A DNA stretch of 64,000 nt, taken from the NCBI GenBank assembly GCA_036782775.1, contig DAIPYJ010000009.1:1-64000 (forward strand), written 5' to 3'. Shown here piece by piece: positions 16,067-24,788 of the stretch (position 1 is the stretch's first letter; each line of letters opens with the position of its first letter). The stretch comes from CF-13 sp036782775. Lineage in GTDB: Bacteria; Chloroflexota; Dormibacteria; CF-121. A program made the position numbers and the translations under genes. The notes under the pieces were generated by a model. It ran no database searches. It was given only the letters and a program-made list of their open reading frames with translations, and was not told the DNA's origin.

Positions 16067-17071
16067 CTAGCTGGCAACATGCATCTCTGTTTCATAGGTC
16101 ATGTTCGCCGGTAGAAAGTCACCATTCAAGGTGTTCCAAAGCAGGCTCCAGGCGTCAGCCGCGGTGTAGGCAGGTGGCTCTAGGAAATGATCGTCGACTG
16201 GACCTGTGAAGTGAATGCCGCCAGTGGAGGTGTAATACTGCCCGTATCCGCTGATCATTGCCCACTGACAATAGGTGCAGTAGTAGTAGATTTCGGGCAC
16301 CGCGAAGGCTGCGGGGTAGCCCCACGCTACACCGTAATAGTCAGCTTGAGCCCATCCATAGCTACACCCCGTGCGATTGTCGTACGTACCATACGGGCAA
16401 CCATCCGCCGATCCAAAGTTGTAATAAATGCTGCCACCAGCGATCGAGTAGTTATTCGCCCAATCGTCAGTCGGATGAGCCCCATCCCCGGTGCCGCTCC
16501 AGCTTTCGATATCGTTCGCCCCTTCAACTTGAATCCATTGGCTGTAACCTTGACCAGCCATCCAACTTCGGATCTGGGCGACCACGGCCGTGTTCCATAC
16601 CGTCCCATAGTTTCCATACGTTCCTTGATCTGGAAGTCGCGAATTATTTGTTCCGATACCCAGACGAAGATTCCACCCTCCTCCAGCAAGGTATCCAATC
16701 GCAAAATTCTGGGCCATATCCCTGATCTGAAAATTGCTGATGGGTGTATACGTTCCCGTTTCCACGGCTGTGCTGCCATCCGTGGTTTGTGCGCCAAAAT
16801 CCAAGATGATCAGCGCTTGGTAGCCGGCAGAGTCCCTTTTCCCGTCAGCCAGGCCCAACTGCTGCAAGGTATAGGAACTAGTGGTCCTCACGTAGTAATT
16901 GTTGTCGAGGGTCGGCCGAGCCTGGGTAGCATGAACTGGCTTCACGGGCCCGCCAACCAATACGGCGGCAAGGAGCCCGAGGAGTACACCGATTCCTACC
17001 TTCTCAATTAATGACAGGGTTGGCCTGGCGGATTGCTGAACAGCCGCTGAGCCTTTACGCAAGATGCCCAC
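16067..17071 (-). CDS. Secreted hypothetical protein rich in Tyr, Trp and Gly (element cargo)
   Basis: 334 residues with a signal peptide or anchor (IGVLLGLLAAVLVGG) followed by VHA. The mature part is rich in Tyr, Gly, Trp and Asn, with GYLAGGGWNLRLGIGTNNS, WIQVEGANDIESWSG and paired cysteines (CPYGTYDNRTGC and YYYCTYCQWA). The IQVEGANDIE stretch and general make-up recall a secreted TIM-barrel-like glycosidase or cell-wall protein, but no catalytic motif could be assigned. Function unknown. The local GC content is low for this genome. Confidence 0.74.
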   Translation of the reverse strand: MGILRKGSAAVQQSARPTLSLIEKVGIGVLLGLLAAVLVGGPVKPVHATQARPTLDNNYYVRTTSSYTLQQLGLADGKRDSAGYQALIILDFGAQTTDGSTAVETGTYTPISNFQIRDMAQNFAIGYLAGGGWNLRLGIGTNNSRLPDQGTYGNYGTVWNTAVVAQIRSWMAGQGYSQWIQVEGANDIESWSGTGDGAHPTDDWANNYSIAGGSIYYNFGSADGCPYGTYDNRTGCSYGWAQADYYGVAWGYPAAFAVPEIYYYCTYCQWAMISGYGQYYTSTGGIHFTGPVDDHFLEPPAYTAADAWSLLWNTLNGDFLPANMTYETEMHVAS

Positions 17072-17168
17072 CCCCGATTAATCCCAAGAAACCCGCCGCA
17101 GGCTGCTGAAAGCGTACATCCTTGGTATGTTGAGGCGTCAATGACCGATTAAGTGATGTTCCTCAAAT

Positions 17169-17188
17169 CAGGCGGAGAGAGCCGCCTG
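17169..17188 (-). terminator. Possible hairpin downstream of the integrase
   Basis: CAGGCGG and CCGCCTG form a perfect 7-bp stem with a 6-base loop, about 85 bases after the integrase stop. No T-run follows, so factor-independent termination is doubtful. Confidence 0.35.
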
Positions 17189-17273
17189 TCGCAGCGAGCG
17201 GAAGCCGATCACCGAAAATATGAATGAGGGGGCGATCTTTGACGCTTCCTAAAGCCTTCAGGAGATCTCGTTA

Positions 17274-18212
17274 TCACGCGTAAGAATTCGCACCATTACG
17301 TCGTAGCTGTTCAGTGGCCTGGAGATGCTCGTAGACCTCGTTAATCATCTTCAGCGAGCTGTGGCCAACAACGCGGGCAAGGTGAATCGTGTTCATGCCG
17401 CGTCGGAGCATTTCGGTGACGAACGAATGCCTAAGCAGATGGGGATAGACGCGCTTCCGAATGCCAGCCGTCCGGGCGAGGAAGCGAATCATTTGCTGAA
17501 CGCCTGACTCCGTAAGCGGCTCCCGTTCGTTGCCGTTGGCTCGATGCCGCAGCCCAAGAAAGATTCGATCCGATGACGTTTCGCCGCGCGTATGGGCAGC
17601 GAACTTTTGCAGCCGTCGATAAAGGGACGGGGTGACCGGCACGTCGCGTTCTAGGTCCCTTGCCGCGGATGCGAAGGAAATACTGGCGGTTGATCGGCTG
17701 GCGAAGGTCCGACACGCGCAGGGAACACAGCTCACCGACCCGCATACCGGTGTCCGCCAGGACTCGGACGATGAGCTTGTCACGTTCCGCATGGGCGGCA
17801 TTCTCGAGCGCCTCGATCTCCCGTCGTGTCAGCACATCGCGTAGGCGCTTGCCGGTCCTAACATTCGGTGCCTTGGCCGTGACGGTTTCGCCTTCCTTGG
17901 CGGCCCAAGCGAGAAACGTGTTCACGCTAGTCATGTAGGTCTTTACGGAATGCTTGCTGAGTGGACGGCCCTTGCTGCCTCCCACATCAAGCAGGGAACC
18001 CGACAGGCGGCTTAGGAGCCGGTTGGTGAGCTGCGATACGCCATCAACCCGTTCCGTGGCGCAGAACGGCAGCAGCACCTTCTTGAGCGACCAGCTATAG
18101 ACGCTGACGCTCTTTTCCGAAAGCCCGTTCGCGCGTCGATCCGCGAGGAAATCGTCAATTAATCGCTCGATGGCTGGCGGCGCTTTCGGCTCAACGAGGT
18201 GAGCGTTGCCAT
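17274..18212 (-). pseudogene. Tyrosine recombinase (integrase), disrupted by two frameshifts
   Basis: The combined reading is about 312 residues. It has an N-terminal core-binding domain (ERLIDDFLADRRANGLSEKS) and a catalytic domain with R in DTGMRVGELCSLR, HLLRHSF, VVGHSS and the nucleophile in INEVYEHL. A good ribosome-binding site (GGGAGGG) precedes ATG 18212, but that frame stops after 17 codons; the recombinase frame needs one extra base near the start codon. A second shift, one surplus G in the GGG run near 17655, separates the arginine motif from the rest of the active site. It lies beside the intact tRNA-Val and is most likely the element's own integrase. Confidence 0.8.
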
Positions 18213-18355
18213 TGAATCCCTCCCGTTAGGTATATCAGCGGGTTTCTTCCGCGACCCGTATACCACAGCGGTTAGAGGCCGTTTCGGCAAGGGGCAGTCA
18301 TCTAAGAGGCAAGTGCGTGTTATGAATACGATTTGCAGCGCTTAGAAGGGAAGTT

Positions 18356-18429
18356 TGGTCGGCGGGGGACTCGAACCCTCGACCTCTTGGATGTGAACCA
18401 AGCGCTCTAACCAGCTGAGCTAGCCGACC
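18356..18429 (-). tRNA. tRNA-Val(CAC), host integration target
   Basis: Acceptor GGTCGGC/GCCGACC, D-arm GCTC-AGCTGGTTA-GAGC, anticodon stem CTTGG/CCAAG with loop TTCACAT (anticodon CAC, codon GUG), T-loop TTCGAGT and discriminator A. The T-stem GAGGG/CCCCC has one A-C mismatch, which the orphaned copy shares. CCA is not encoded. The 3' half duplicates 9120-9155: integration restored this gene using element-borne sequence. Confidence 0.93.
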
Positions 18430-18445
18430 GTGCGGGCAAATTGTA

Positions 18446-18481
18446 AACCCCCTCCCTTGCCCTCCCCGCAAGGGCGAGGGA
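18446..18481. repeat. Interspersed palindromic element between tRNA-Val and a regulator gene
   Basis: CCCTTGCCCT / AGGGCGAGGG around a 7-base loop (stem 18454-18463 and 18471-18480; one T-G position). The CCCCCTCCCTTGCC lead resembles the elements at 3503-3541 and 2577-2612. It ends two bases before the stop codon of the gene at 18483. Confidence 0.65.
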
Positions 18482-18482
18482 A

Positions 18483-18866
18483 TCATTGCCGCGCCGCTTT
18501 TGCAAGCGCGCGGGTGACGGCCTCGGCAGCCTCCATCGGCAGGTACTGGATGGCGTCGTTCACAACCCGCTCAGCCTCGTCGGCCGGCAGTTTTCGCCGA
18601 ACCACCTCGAGCTGCTGGTCAACCAGGTCCGCCATGATCTGTGACATCTCCTGCCGTTTGCGCCGGCGAAACAACTCCTGCTGCGCCGGGTAGCCGTTGC
18701 CAAATGTCACCGGAAACCCCAGGCGGTGCAGCTCGGCGAGATCGCGAAAGACGGTCCTGGTACTGACCTTGAGACTGTCCGCCAGATCCATCACCCGGAT
18801 CCCGGGCCGAGCGGTGGACATAGAGAGGATGACGAGCAGGCGGTGCAACCGGGCGGCCTGGTTCAC
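18483..18866 (-). CDS. HTH_11/DeoR-type transcriptional regulator, small
   Basis: 127 residues from GTG 18866 (VNQAARLHRLLVILSM). An N-terminal helix-turn-helix of the YafY/DeoR type (RVMDLADSLKVSTRTVFRDL, then AELHRLGFPVTF) is followed by a short helical tail. The usual WYL or sugar-binding effector domain is absent, so ligand sensing, if any, is not obvious. It is divergent from the 19019 gene. A longer in-frame reading upstream is low-complexity and rejected. Confidence 0.68.
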   Translation of the reverse strand: MNQAARLHRLLVILSMSTARPGIRVMDLADSLKVSTRTVFRDLAELHRLGFPVTFGNGYPAQQELFRRRKRQEMSQIMADLVDQQLEVVRRKLPADEAERVVNDAIQYLPMEAAEAVTRALAKAARQ

Positions 18867-19018
18867 GCTGCTGAACGTAGCACCGGGCCCACAGGTCTGC
18901 AATTCGGGACGCCGGCCGACGTTTCTCTTGCAGCGGGAACGGGTAAAAGGACGAAGCCACGCGGGCGTACGCCGGCGTGTCCAATCGGCGTATTCCAGTT
19001 GGTAAGGTGAAGCATCCA

Positions 19019-19327
19019 ATGGCCAAGGACAGCAAGGAAGGCAAGGGAAAAGCTCCAAAGGAACCCCAGGTCGAGGCGCCTTCTGAAACGGCGGCCGAGA
19101 ACGGCAGCAGCCCAGCCAAGGCTCGTACCGCCATCGACGACGTGATCGCCGCCATCGAGGCGGCCCGCGACAAAGTCATGGCGGACGAGGTGAAGGCCCT
19201 CACCAAGCTGGGCATCCCCCGACCGATGGCGTACCAGATGGTGGCCGCCCGCTTCCACCAGAACGTCGTGACCGATGGCGACTCCGGCAGCCCAGAGTTC
19301 GAAAACAGCCACTGGAACGATCGATAA
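19019..19327 (+). CDS. Hypothetical protein upstream of moeA
   Basis: 102 residues: a Lys/Pro/Glu-rich N-terminus (MAKDSKEGKGKAPKEPQVE), a helical central part (AIDDVIAAIEAARDKVMADE) and LGIPRPMAYQMVAARFHQN. No family recognised. Its last 53 bases overlap the moeA reading frame, suggesting translational coupling or a later moeA start. Divergent from the HTH gene. Confidence 0.55.
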   Translation: MAKDSKEGKGKAPKEPQVEAPSETAAENGSSPAKARTAIDDVIAAIEAARDKVMADEVKALTKLGIPRPMAYQMVAARFHQNVVTDGDSGSPEFENSHWNDR

Positions 19328-20552
19328 GCCGCAACCGCGACCACTGACGGTCGCGCAGGCTCGCGAGCGGATCCTGGCCCGGATCGCTACGCTCGAACCA
19401 GAAACGGTTCCCCTGACCAGGAGTCACGGTCGTGTCCTCGCCGAAGACGTCCGCGCTGACCGTGACGTTCCACCCTTTGCCAACTCGGCGATGGACGGCT
19501 ACGCGGTATTGGCATCGGACGTCCGGACGGCCACGCCCGCTGAGCCGGTGCGCCTGAAGGTTCTTGGCGAGGTCCGCGCCGGCGCGGCCCCCACTGAAGG
19601 CGTGACACCGGGTTCCACCCTGCGAATCATGACCGGGGCGATGGTGCCCGACGGCGCCGACGCGGTGGTCCGGGTTGAGGACACCGCCGAATCGAACGGC
19701 CAGGTCGAGATTCGCGCCGCGGTCGAGCGGGGTGCGAGCCTCCGCGCGGCAGGAACCGACCTTCGAAAAGGCGACCTGGTGGCAAGCAAAGGCCGGGTGA
19801 TTACGCCTGGCCTGGTCGGCGTGCTGGCTTCTGCCGGTCGCACCGCGCTCCGCTGCGTCCAACGGCCTCGTGTCCTGGTGTTGACGACCGGGGATGAGTT
19901 GCGCGAGGCGGGCGAGCCGCTCGGGCCCGGCCAGATCACCAATACCAGCCGCTATACGCTGATAGCCGCCGTTGAAGAGGCGGGCGGCGAGGTTCTCGAT
20001 GCCGGCGTCGCGCGGGACGAGCGCGATGACCTGCTCAATCGGCTGCGTAGCGCACCGGATGCCGACCTGCTCCTGACGACCGGCGGCGTCTCGATGGGCG
20101 CCTACGACCTGGTGCGCCATCTGATGGAATCGCGGCAACGTGTCGACTTCTGGCAAGTCGCTCTGCGCCCGGGCAAGCCACTGCTCTTTGGTGAGCTCAA
20201 CGGCGTGCCGCTGCTCGGTCTCCCCGGAAATCCGGTCTCGACGCTGGTTTGTTTTGAGCTCTTCGTCAGACCAGCATTGCTCAAGCAGCAGGGTAGGACG
20301 GATCTCGAACGTCAGCGCTTGCGCGCGATCACTGAAGATGCGCTCAACAACCCACCGCATCTGGAGCAATACTTCCGCGGCATCGCCCGGCGCGAGGGCG
20401 ACCGCATTGCGGTGCGGCTGACGGGAGACCAGGGATCGCATGTGCTCCGCTCGATGGCGGACGCGAATTGCCTGATCGTCGTGCAGCAGGGGACGAGTGA
20501 AGTTCCGGCGGGCACCATGGTGGAGATCATCCCGCTGGCGCCAATCGAGTAA
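19275..20552 (+). CDS. moeA: Molybdopterin molybdotransferase
   Basis: 425 residues. MoeA ligates molybdate to adenylylated molybdopterin to give active Moco. Motifs in order: PPFANSAMDGYAV, VLTTGDELREAG, TTGGVSMGAYD and GLPGNPVST, then the C-terminal MoeA_C domain. ATG 19275 is the only canonical start ahead of the conserved LTVAQARERIL; it lies inside the upstream gene. No other Moco genes are in the window. Confidence 0.93.
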   Translation: MATPAAQSSKTATGTIDKPQPRPLTVAQARERILARIATLEPETVPLTRSHGRVLAEDVRADRDVPPFANSAMDGYAVLASDVRTATPAEPVRLKVLGEVRAGAAPTEGVTPGSTLRIMTGAMVPDGADAVVRVEDTAESNGQVEIRAAVERGASLRAAGTDLRKGDLVASKGRVITPGLVGVLASAGRTALRCVQRPRVLVLTTGDELREAGEPLGPGQITNTSRYTLIAAVEEAGGEVLDAGVARDERDDLLNRLRSAPDADLLLTTGGVSMGAYDLVRHLMESRQRVDFWQVALRPGKPLLFGELNGVPLLGLPGNPVSTLVCFELFVRPALLKQQGRTDLERQRLRAITEDALNNPPHLEQYFRGIARREGDRIAVRLTGDQGSHVLRSMADANCLIVVQQGTSEVPAGTMVEIIPLAPIE

Positions 20553-20584
20553 GTCTTTACTATCCTTTCTGCGAGGGAGAAGCG

Positions 20585-22675
20585 GTGGCGAGACTCGATC
20601 CGGACAAAATCCGAAACGTAGCCCTGCTCGGGCATAGCCACGACGGCAAGACGAGCCTGGCGGAGGCGATGCTGTTCGCCGGCGGCACGGTCGACCGCCT
20701 GGGCAAGCCGGACAGCGGCAACACGACCTTTGACTTCGAGCCCGAGGAGATCAAGCGAAAGATCTCGATCGGCACCGCGATTGCCCACCTGACCTGGCGC
20801 GACCACAAGGTCAATCTCCTCGATACGCCCGGTTTCCAGGATTTCGTCGGCGACGTCGTTGGGGCGCTTCGCGCGTCCGAGGGTGCGTTGCTGGTGGCGA
20901 GCGCCAGCAGCGGAGTCGTGGTTGGCACCGAGCTCGCCTGGGAGCAGCTCCGCGCCCGCAATCTGCCGACGCTGATCGTGATCAACAAGATGGACAAAGA
21001 GAATGCCGATTTCTGGCGCGCGCTCGACAGCTTCAAAGAATTTTCGCCGCGCCCCGTCGCCATCCAGGCGCCAATCGGGCATGAAGCCTCCTTCAAAGGG
21101 GTCGTCGACCTCGTTACGCGCAAGGCCTACGAGTTCGATGAGCACGGACGGGGCAAAGAGATCCCGATCCCGCAGGACATGGCCGCCGAGGTCGAATCGA
21201 GGCGTTCGCCGCTGGTCGAGGCTGCGGCAGAAAGCGATGACACGCTGCTCGAGAAGTATCTGGATACCGGGGAGCTCAGCGATAGCGAAGTCACGACCGC
21301 GCTGGCCAAGGGCGTGGCCGCCGGGACCATCATCCCGGTCTTGTGTGCGGCGGCCAGCAAGGCGATCGGGGTCGGCGCTCTGCTCGATGCTGTCGTCGAC
21401 CTGCTGCCGTCCCCGCGGCAGGCCGCTGCCGTGGAGGCGGTCAGTCCAAGAAATGATCAGAAAGAGGCGCTGACCGCGGATCCGGGCGGCCCGCTTAGCG
21501 TCATCATCTTCAAAACCACCGCCGACCCATTCGTCGGCCGGATCAGCTATGTCAGAGTCGTCAGCGGCACGCTGACGCCGGGCACTCCCCTGGTCAACGC
21601 GACGAAAGACCAACCGGAGCGCCCTGGCTCGATCGGGTATCCCAAAGGCAAGACGCTTGAACCAGCAACGGAAGTCGTCGCCGGAGACATCGCCGGAATA
21701 AGCAAGCTACAGGTCTCGCAAACGGGCGACACGCTAGCAGCCAAGGACCATCCCATTCGTCTGCCGGTGATCGACTACCCGCCCCAGACCTATAGCGCGG
21801 CAGTCGGCGCGAAGAACAAGGCCGACGAAGAGAAGGTCAATGCCGCCCTGGTCAAGCTGGTCGACGAGGATCCAACGCTCACACTGACACACGAGCCCAT
21901 CACGAAGGAAACGGTGGTTCAGGGAATGGGCGACGTCCACCTGGACGTCGTTTTGGAAAAGATGAAGCGCAAGTACGGGGTGGAGGGTGGGCTCTCGGTG
22001 CCCAAGGTCCCCTACCAGGAGACGATCACCAGCAGCGCCACGGCAGAGAAGAAATACAAGAAGCAGTCTGGTGGCGCCGGCCTCTACGGGCATTGCGTCA
22101 TCGAGATCGCGCCCGTCCCGCGCGGCACCGGGTTCGTCTGGGAGGACAAGATCTTCGGTGGCTCGATTCCTCAGAACTTCCGGCCCTCGGTTGAGAAGGG
22201 CGTCCGAGAAACCATGGATCAGGGCGTGCTGACGGGGAATCCCCTGGTCGATATCCGGGTGAGACTGCTCGACGGATCCACGCATCCGGTTGACGGCAAA
22301 GACATCGCCTTCAAGCTGGCCGGCGCGATGGCGATGCGTCAGGCCGTGATGGACGCCCGGCCGGTGTTGCTCGAACCGATCATGGAGGTCGAGGTCCTCG
22401 TGCCCGAACGCAACATGGGTGACGTCATCAGCGACCTGAACGGCAAGCGCGGCAAGATTGCCGGGATGGAGCCGTCAGGCGATCACATGGAAAAGGTCAA
22501 GGCGCAGGTCCCGCTCTCCTCGATGTATCGCTTCCCGATCGATCTGCGCTCGATCACCCAGGGACGCGGGCGATACACGATGAAGTTCTCGCATTACGAA
22601 GAAGTCCCGGCGCATGCGGCGCAGCCGGTGATCGCCGCCTACCAGAAGGCTCGCGGCGGCGAGGAAGAGGAATAA
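20585..22675 (+). CDS. EF-G-like translational GTPase (FusA2 type)
   Basis: 696 residues starting at GTG 20585. GTPase motifs: GHSHDGKTS (residues 16-24), DTPGF and NKMD. Domains II-V follow, including the EF-G signatures GMGDVHLDVVLEKMKRKYG and, in domain V, EPIMEVEVLVPERNMGDV and TQGRGRYTMKFSHYEEVP. The P-loop has Ser-His-Asp in place of the AHIDAGKT of canonical EF-G. It is not beside rpsL/rpsG, so it is best called an EF-G paralogue whose role (ribosome rescue, stress or regulation) is not known. Confidence 0.88.
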   Translation: MARLDPDKIRNVALLGHSHDGKTSLAEAMLFAGGTVDRLGKPDSGNTTFDFEPEEIKRKISIGTAIAHLTWRDHKVNLLDTPGFQDFVGDVVGALRASEGALLVASASSGVVVGTELAWEQLRARNLPTLIVINKMDKENADFWRALDSFKEFSPRPVAIQAPIGHEASFKGVVDLVTRKAYEFDEHGRGKEIPIPQDMAAEVESRRSPLVEAAAESDDTLLEKYLDTGELSDSEVTTALAKGVAAGTIIPVLCAAASKAIGVGALLDAVVDLLPSPRQAAAVEAVSPRNDQKEALTADPGGPLSVIIFKTTADPFVGRISYVRVVSGTLTPGTPLVNATKDQPERPGSIGYPKGKTLEPATEVVAGDIAGISKLQVSQTGDTLAAKDHPIRLPVIDYPPQTYSAAVGAKNKADEEKVNAALVKLVDEDPTLTLTHEPITKETVVQGMGDVHLDVVLEKMKRKYGVEGGLSVPKVPYQETITSSATAEKKYKKQSGGAGLYGHCVIEIAPVPRGTGFVWEDKIFGGSIPQNFRPSVEKGVRETMDQGVLTGNPLVDIRVRLLDGSTHPVDGKDIAFKLAGAMAMRQAVMDARPVLLEPIMEVEVLVPERNMGDVISDLNGKRGKIAGMEPSGDHMEKVKAQVPLSSMYRFPIDLRSITQGRGRYTMKFSHYEEVPAHAAQPVIAAYQKARGGEEEE

Positions 22676-22679
22676 CCCG

Positions 22680-23228
22680 CTAGACCCGGCGGCTCGGTAA
22701 CTCCCAGATTGGGATGCCAGCCCACGCCAGCGCCAGCACCGTCTTGGCATCCTCCAGCTCGCCGGTCGAGCGCAGCACCTGGAGATCGTGGATGTCGAAT
22801 GCATTGACCTTGAAGGACTCGTCGAGCTCGGCGTGCGCCTCGGTCGCCGACAGGTCCTCCGCCAGGAAGAAGGTCATGCGCTCGCTGCAGTATCCCGGCA
22901 TCAGGAAGGCGCTTCCCAGCGTCGTCCATCGTTCGGCTTTGAGGCCGGCTTCTTCGGCGAGCTCACGACGCGCGGCGTCAGGGATCGATTCATTCGGTTT
23001 GTCGAGCGTCCCCGCCGGAATCTCCCAGAGCTCACGTCCGGTCACGTATCGAAACTGGCGAACCAGGACGATGCGCCCATCGGCTTGCTTCGGAATGACG
23101 GCGACCGAGCCTGGATGGCGGACGATCTCGCGTGTGACGAGCTTGCCGCTCGCCACGCGAACCTCGTCTTTGAAGACCTGGAACAGCTTCCCAGCGTAGA
23201 CCTCCTGGCTCTCGACCCGTTCCTCCAT
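22680..23228 (-). CDS. Nudix hydrolase, ADP-ribose pyrophosphatase type
   Basis: 182 residues. The Nudix box is GTLDKPNE...ARRELAEEAGL, with one extra residue between the Gly and first Glu relative to the consensus. QFRYVTGRELWEIPAG and FLMPGYCSERMTFFLAEDL are typical of ADP-ribose pyrophosphatases, which cleave ADP-ribose to AMP and ribose-5-phosphate. The ATG at 23228 is chosen because the family fold starts there; an in-frame extension upstream is a shadow of the divergent gene. Convergent with the EF-G-like gene (4 bases apart). Confidence 0.85.
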   Translation of the reverse strand: MEERVESQEVYAGKLFQVFKDEVRVASGKLVTREIVRHPGSVAVIPKQADGRIVLVRQFRYVTGRELWEIPAGTLDKPNESIPDAARRELAEEAGLKAERWTTLGSAFLMPGYCSERMTFFLAEDLSATEAHAELDESFKVNAFDIHDLQVLRSTGELEDAKTVLALAWAGIPIWELPSRRV

Positions 23229-23255
23229 TTGCGGATTATGATGACGCGTTAGATC

Positions 23256-23600
23256 ATGATCGAGCGGACCGTTCTCGAAATCGCCCAGCACCGTTTCTGG
23301 GCCTGGCAACGAAAGACCGCTCGCACGCCGCAGAACCAACTCCGCGAAACTGACCGCTTGCTTGATGCGGTCGAGGAATGCCGGCTTCGCGACATCAAGC
23401 TGATTCCGACCCACGTCTGGCGCCGAATCGTGCAGCTGCTCGGTCAGCTGGATGGCAACTACACTGAGCGGCTCGGCATCGACCGATCCATCGACCGGAC
23501 GGCTGATGTGCTCTTCGAGGCACAGGAAGCCTTGATGCTCGCGGCCCGCGATCGCCGCCACGGCCGCGGGACCAACGTCATCCCGCTCTTCCGCGGCTAA
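23256..23600 (+). CDS. Hypothetical protein
   Basis: 114 residues, Arg-rich and mainly helical by appearance (RTVLEIAQHRFWAWQRKTA, RLLDAVEECRLRDIKLIP, THVWRRIVQLLGQLDGN). No signal peptide or membrane segment. Divergent from the Nudix gene with only 27 bases between starts, so a shared regulatory region is likely. No family recognised. Confidence 0.6.
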   Translation: MIERTVLEIAQHRFWAWQRKTARTPQNQLRETDRLLDAVEECRLRDIKLIPTHVWRRIVQLLGQLDGNYTERLGIDRSIDRTADVLFEAQEALMLAARDRRHGRGTNVIPLFRG

Positions 23601-23705
23601 CCGGCAGACTCTTCCTTAAAGGCCCAGCTTGAGTTTGTTAAGTCAGCTGCCCAGCGCCACGAACATATGTTTGCTTTTCGGCCTCATTTGTGCTAGTCTG
23701 CCGGC

Positions 23706-24167
23706 ATGGGCGAGATGGCAATACTGGTCGAAGGCGCCCCGGGAAGTCGTCCGGTGACCGACTCGAGCACCCTCCCACTGCTCCGTCGAGTCGTCGAAAG
23801 CCTGGCCACCATGCGGCCCGGCCGCTACACCGTTTATCTCGGCAGGCCCGATCCCGCGGCGGTGCGGGCCGACTGGGAGAGTGAAGCGAGCCTGCTACGC
23901 AGTGCCCGCCGCGCGGTCGTCACCACGCCCGATACGACGCCCTTGCCTCCGGAAGCCGATCGGCGCGATCCCGGTCTCGGCTGGCTCTCCCATACGTGGT
24001 TCAGCGCCGTTCTGGGCGACGACACCGCCATGGCGCTCATCTGCCACCCTGACGTCGACCAGCCTGACGAAGCATGGTTGGTCACCGATCCCTCGGCGGT
24101 CCGGCGGTTCATCGCGGCCGTCGAAGGCGAACTGGCTCGACCCGACCCGCAACTCCTCGCCGTGTAG
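23706..24167 (+). CDS. Hypothetical protein
   Basis: 153 residues, soluble, with a mixed alpha/beta pattern: STLPLLRRVVESLATMRPGR, then YTVYLGRP, then LGDDTAMALICHPDVDQPDE and AWLVTDPSAVRRFIAAVEGEL. The layout vaguely recalls small sensory (DICT-like) domains, but this is not supported enough to name. A single-gene unit on the plus strand. Confidence 0.55.
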   Translation: MGEMAILVEGAPGSRPVTDSSTLPLLRRVVESLATMRPGRYTVYLGRPDPAAVRADWESEASLLRSARRAVVTTPDTTPLPPEADRRDPGLGWLSHTWFSAVLGDDTAMALICHPDVDQPDEAWLVTDPSAVRRFIAAVEGELARPDPQLLAV

Positions 24168-24206
24168 AAATCTCTTAGATCGTTCGCGACAGGAGGAGAC
24201 GCTGGG

Positions 24207-24788
24207 CTACTCGCGGCGCCAGATGACGCCCTGAACATGCAGCGATGCCCCAAGGTTCGACTCGAGAGCAGGACGGAGGGTCCGCATCGCGACTCGGTCA
24301 GGAAGCCAAAGGAATTTGACGGTCCGGCCGTCGTGGAGTGTGATCCGAAGGCGATCCGCGCTTATCCCATAGCGGATGGCAGCGCTTCGCATGAGCCTCC
24401 ATGGGGCCCAGACATTGGTTTTCTTTTGACGCACCAACTCGCGGATATCGGCTCCGGTGAAGTCGTGAACGGGGAATTGCTCACGAGCGTCTTTTTCGTA
24501 CTGGGCGGCACCGGCGAGGTCGCCTTTCGCGAGGGTCGTTCTGAGGCCAAGGCTGATCCGGAGCAGCCCATCCGAACAAAGCCATAACGTTCCATGGACC
24601 CAATCGCGCCACCCGGTCGTGCACGATGTAGTCAGGAGCCTGGCGTGCGGCTGATCGGCGACCTGTCCTCCCGAATCTGAAACGGCCACAGTGATATAGC
24701 CCGCGGTCGCTGCTTTGCTTTCAAATCGGAGAGAATGGCTCCCCGTGACCGCTGGCAGCCCGTGGCCGTTGCTGGTCGCCGGCAGCAT
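24207..24788 (-). CDS. Hypothetical protein, start unresolved
   Basis: The credible part begins around 24570 (LLRISLGLRTTLAKGDLAG) and continues through DFTGADIRELVRQKKTNVWA, IRYGISADRLRITLHDGRTV and GVIWRRE: roughly 120 residues with a charged alpha/beta character. No ATG, GTG or TTG lies in frame just ahead of it; the only canonical start (24788) would overlap the divergent kinase gene by about 44 bases. CTG initiation is possible. Function unknown. Confidence 0.5.
   Translation of the reverse strand: MLPATSNGHGLPAVTGSHSLRFESKAATAGYITVAVSDSGGQVADQPHARLLTTSCTTGWRDWVHGTLWLCSDGLLRISLGLRTTLAKGDLAGAAQYEKDAREQFPVHDFTGADIRELVRQKKTNVWAPWRLMRSAAIRYGISADRLRITLHDGRTVKFLWLPDRVAMRTLRPALESNLGASLHVQGVIWRRE

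Larger units (their letters stand above)
9120..18391. mobile_element. Integrative element inserted in a tRNA-Val gene
   Basis: A 36-bp direct repeat bounds the region: 9120-9155 (left) and 18356-18391 (right). The right copy is the 3' half of an intact tRNA-Val; the left copy is the same half with no tRNA 5' part. A tyrosine recombinase gene lies next to the intact tRNA. This is the classic footprint of site-specific integration at a tRNA 3' end. The interior, about 9.2 kb, holds an HTH gene, a tRNA-like gene, three IS elements and two secreted proteins of lower GC. The recombinase is frameshifted and no replication or transfer genes were recognised, so the element is probably immobile now. 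Confidence 0.85.

Noticed and set aside
20312..21613. 433-codon minus-strand frame
   Set aside because: Antisense to moeA and the EF-G-like gene; no recognisable domain.
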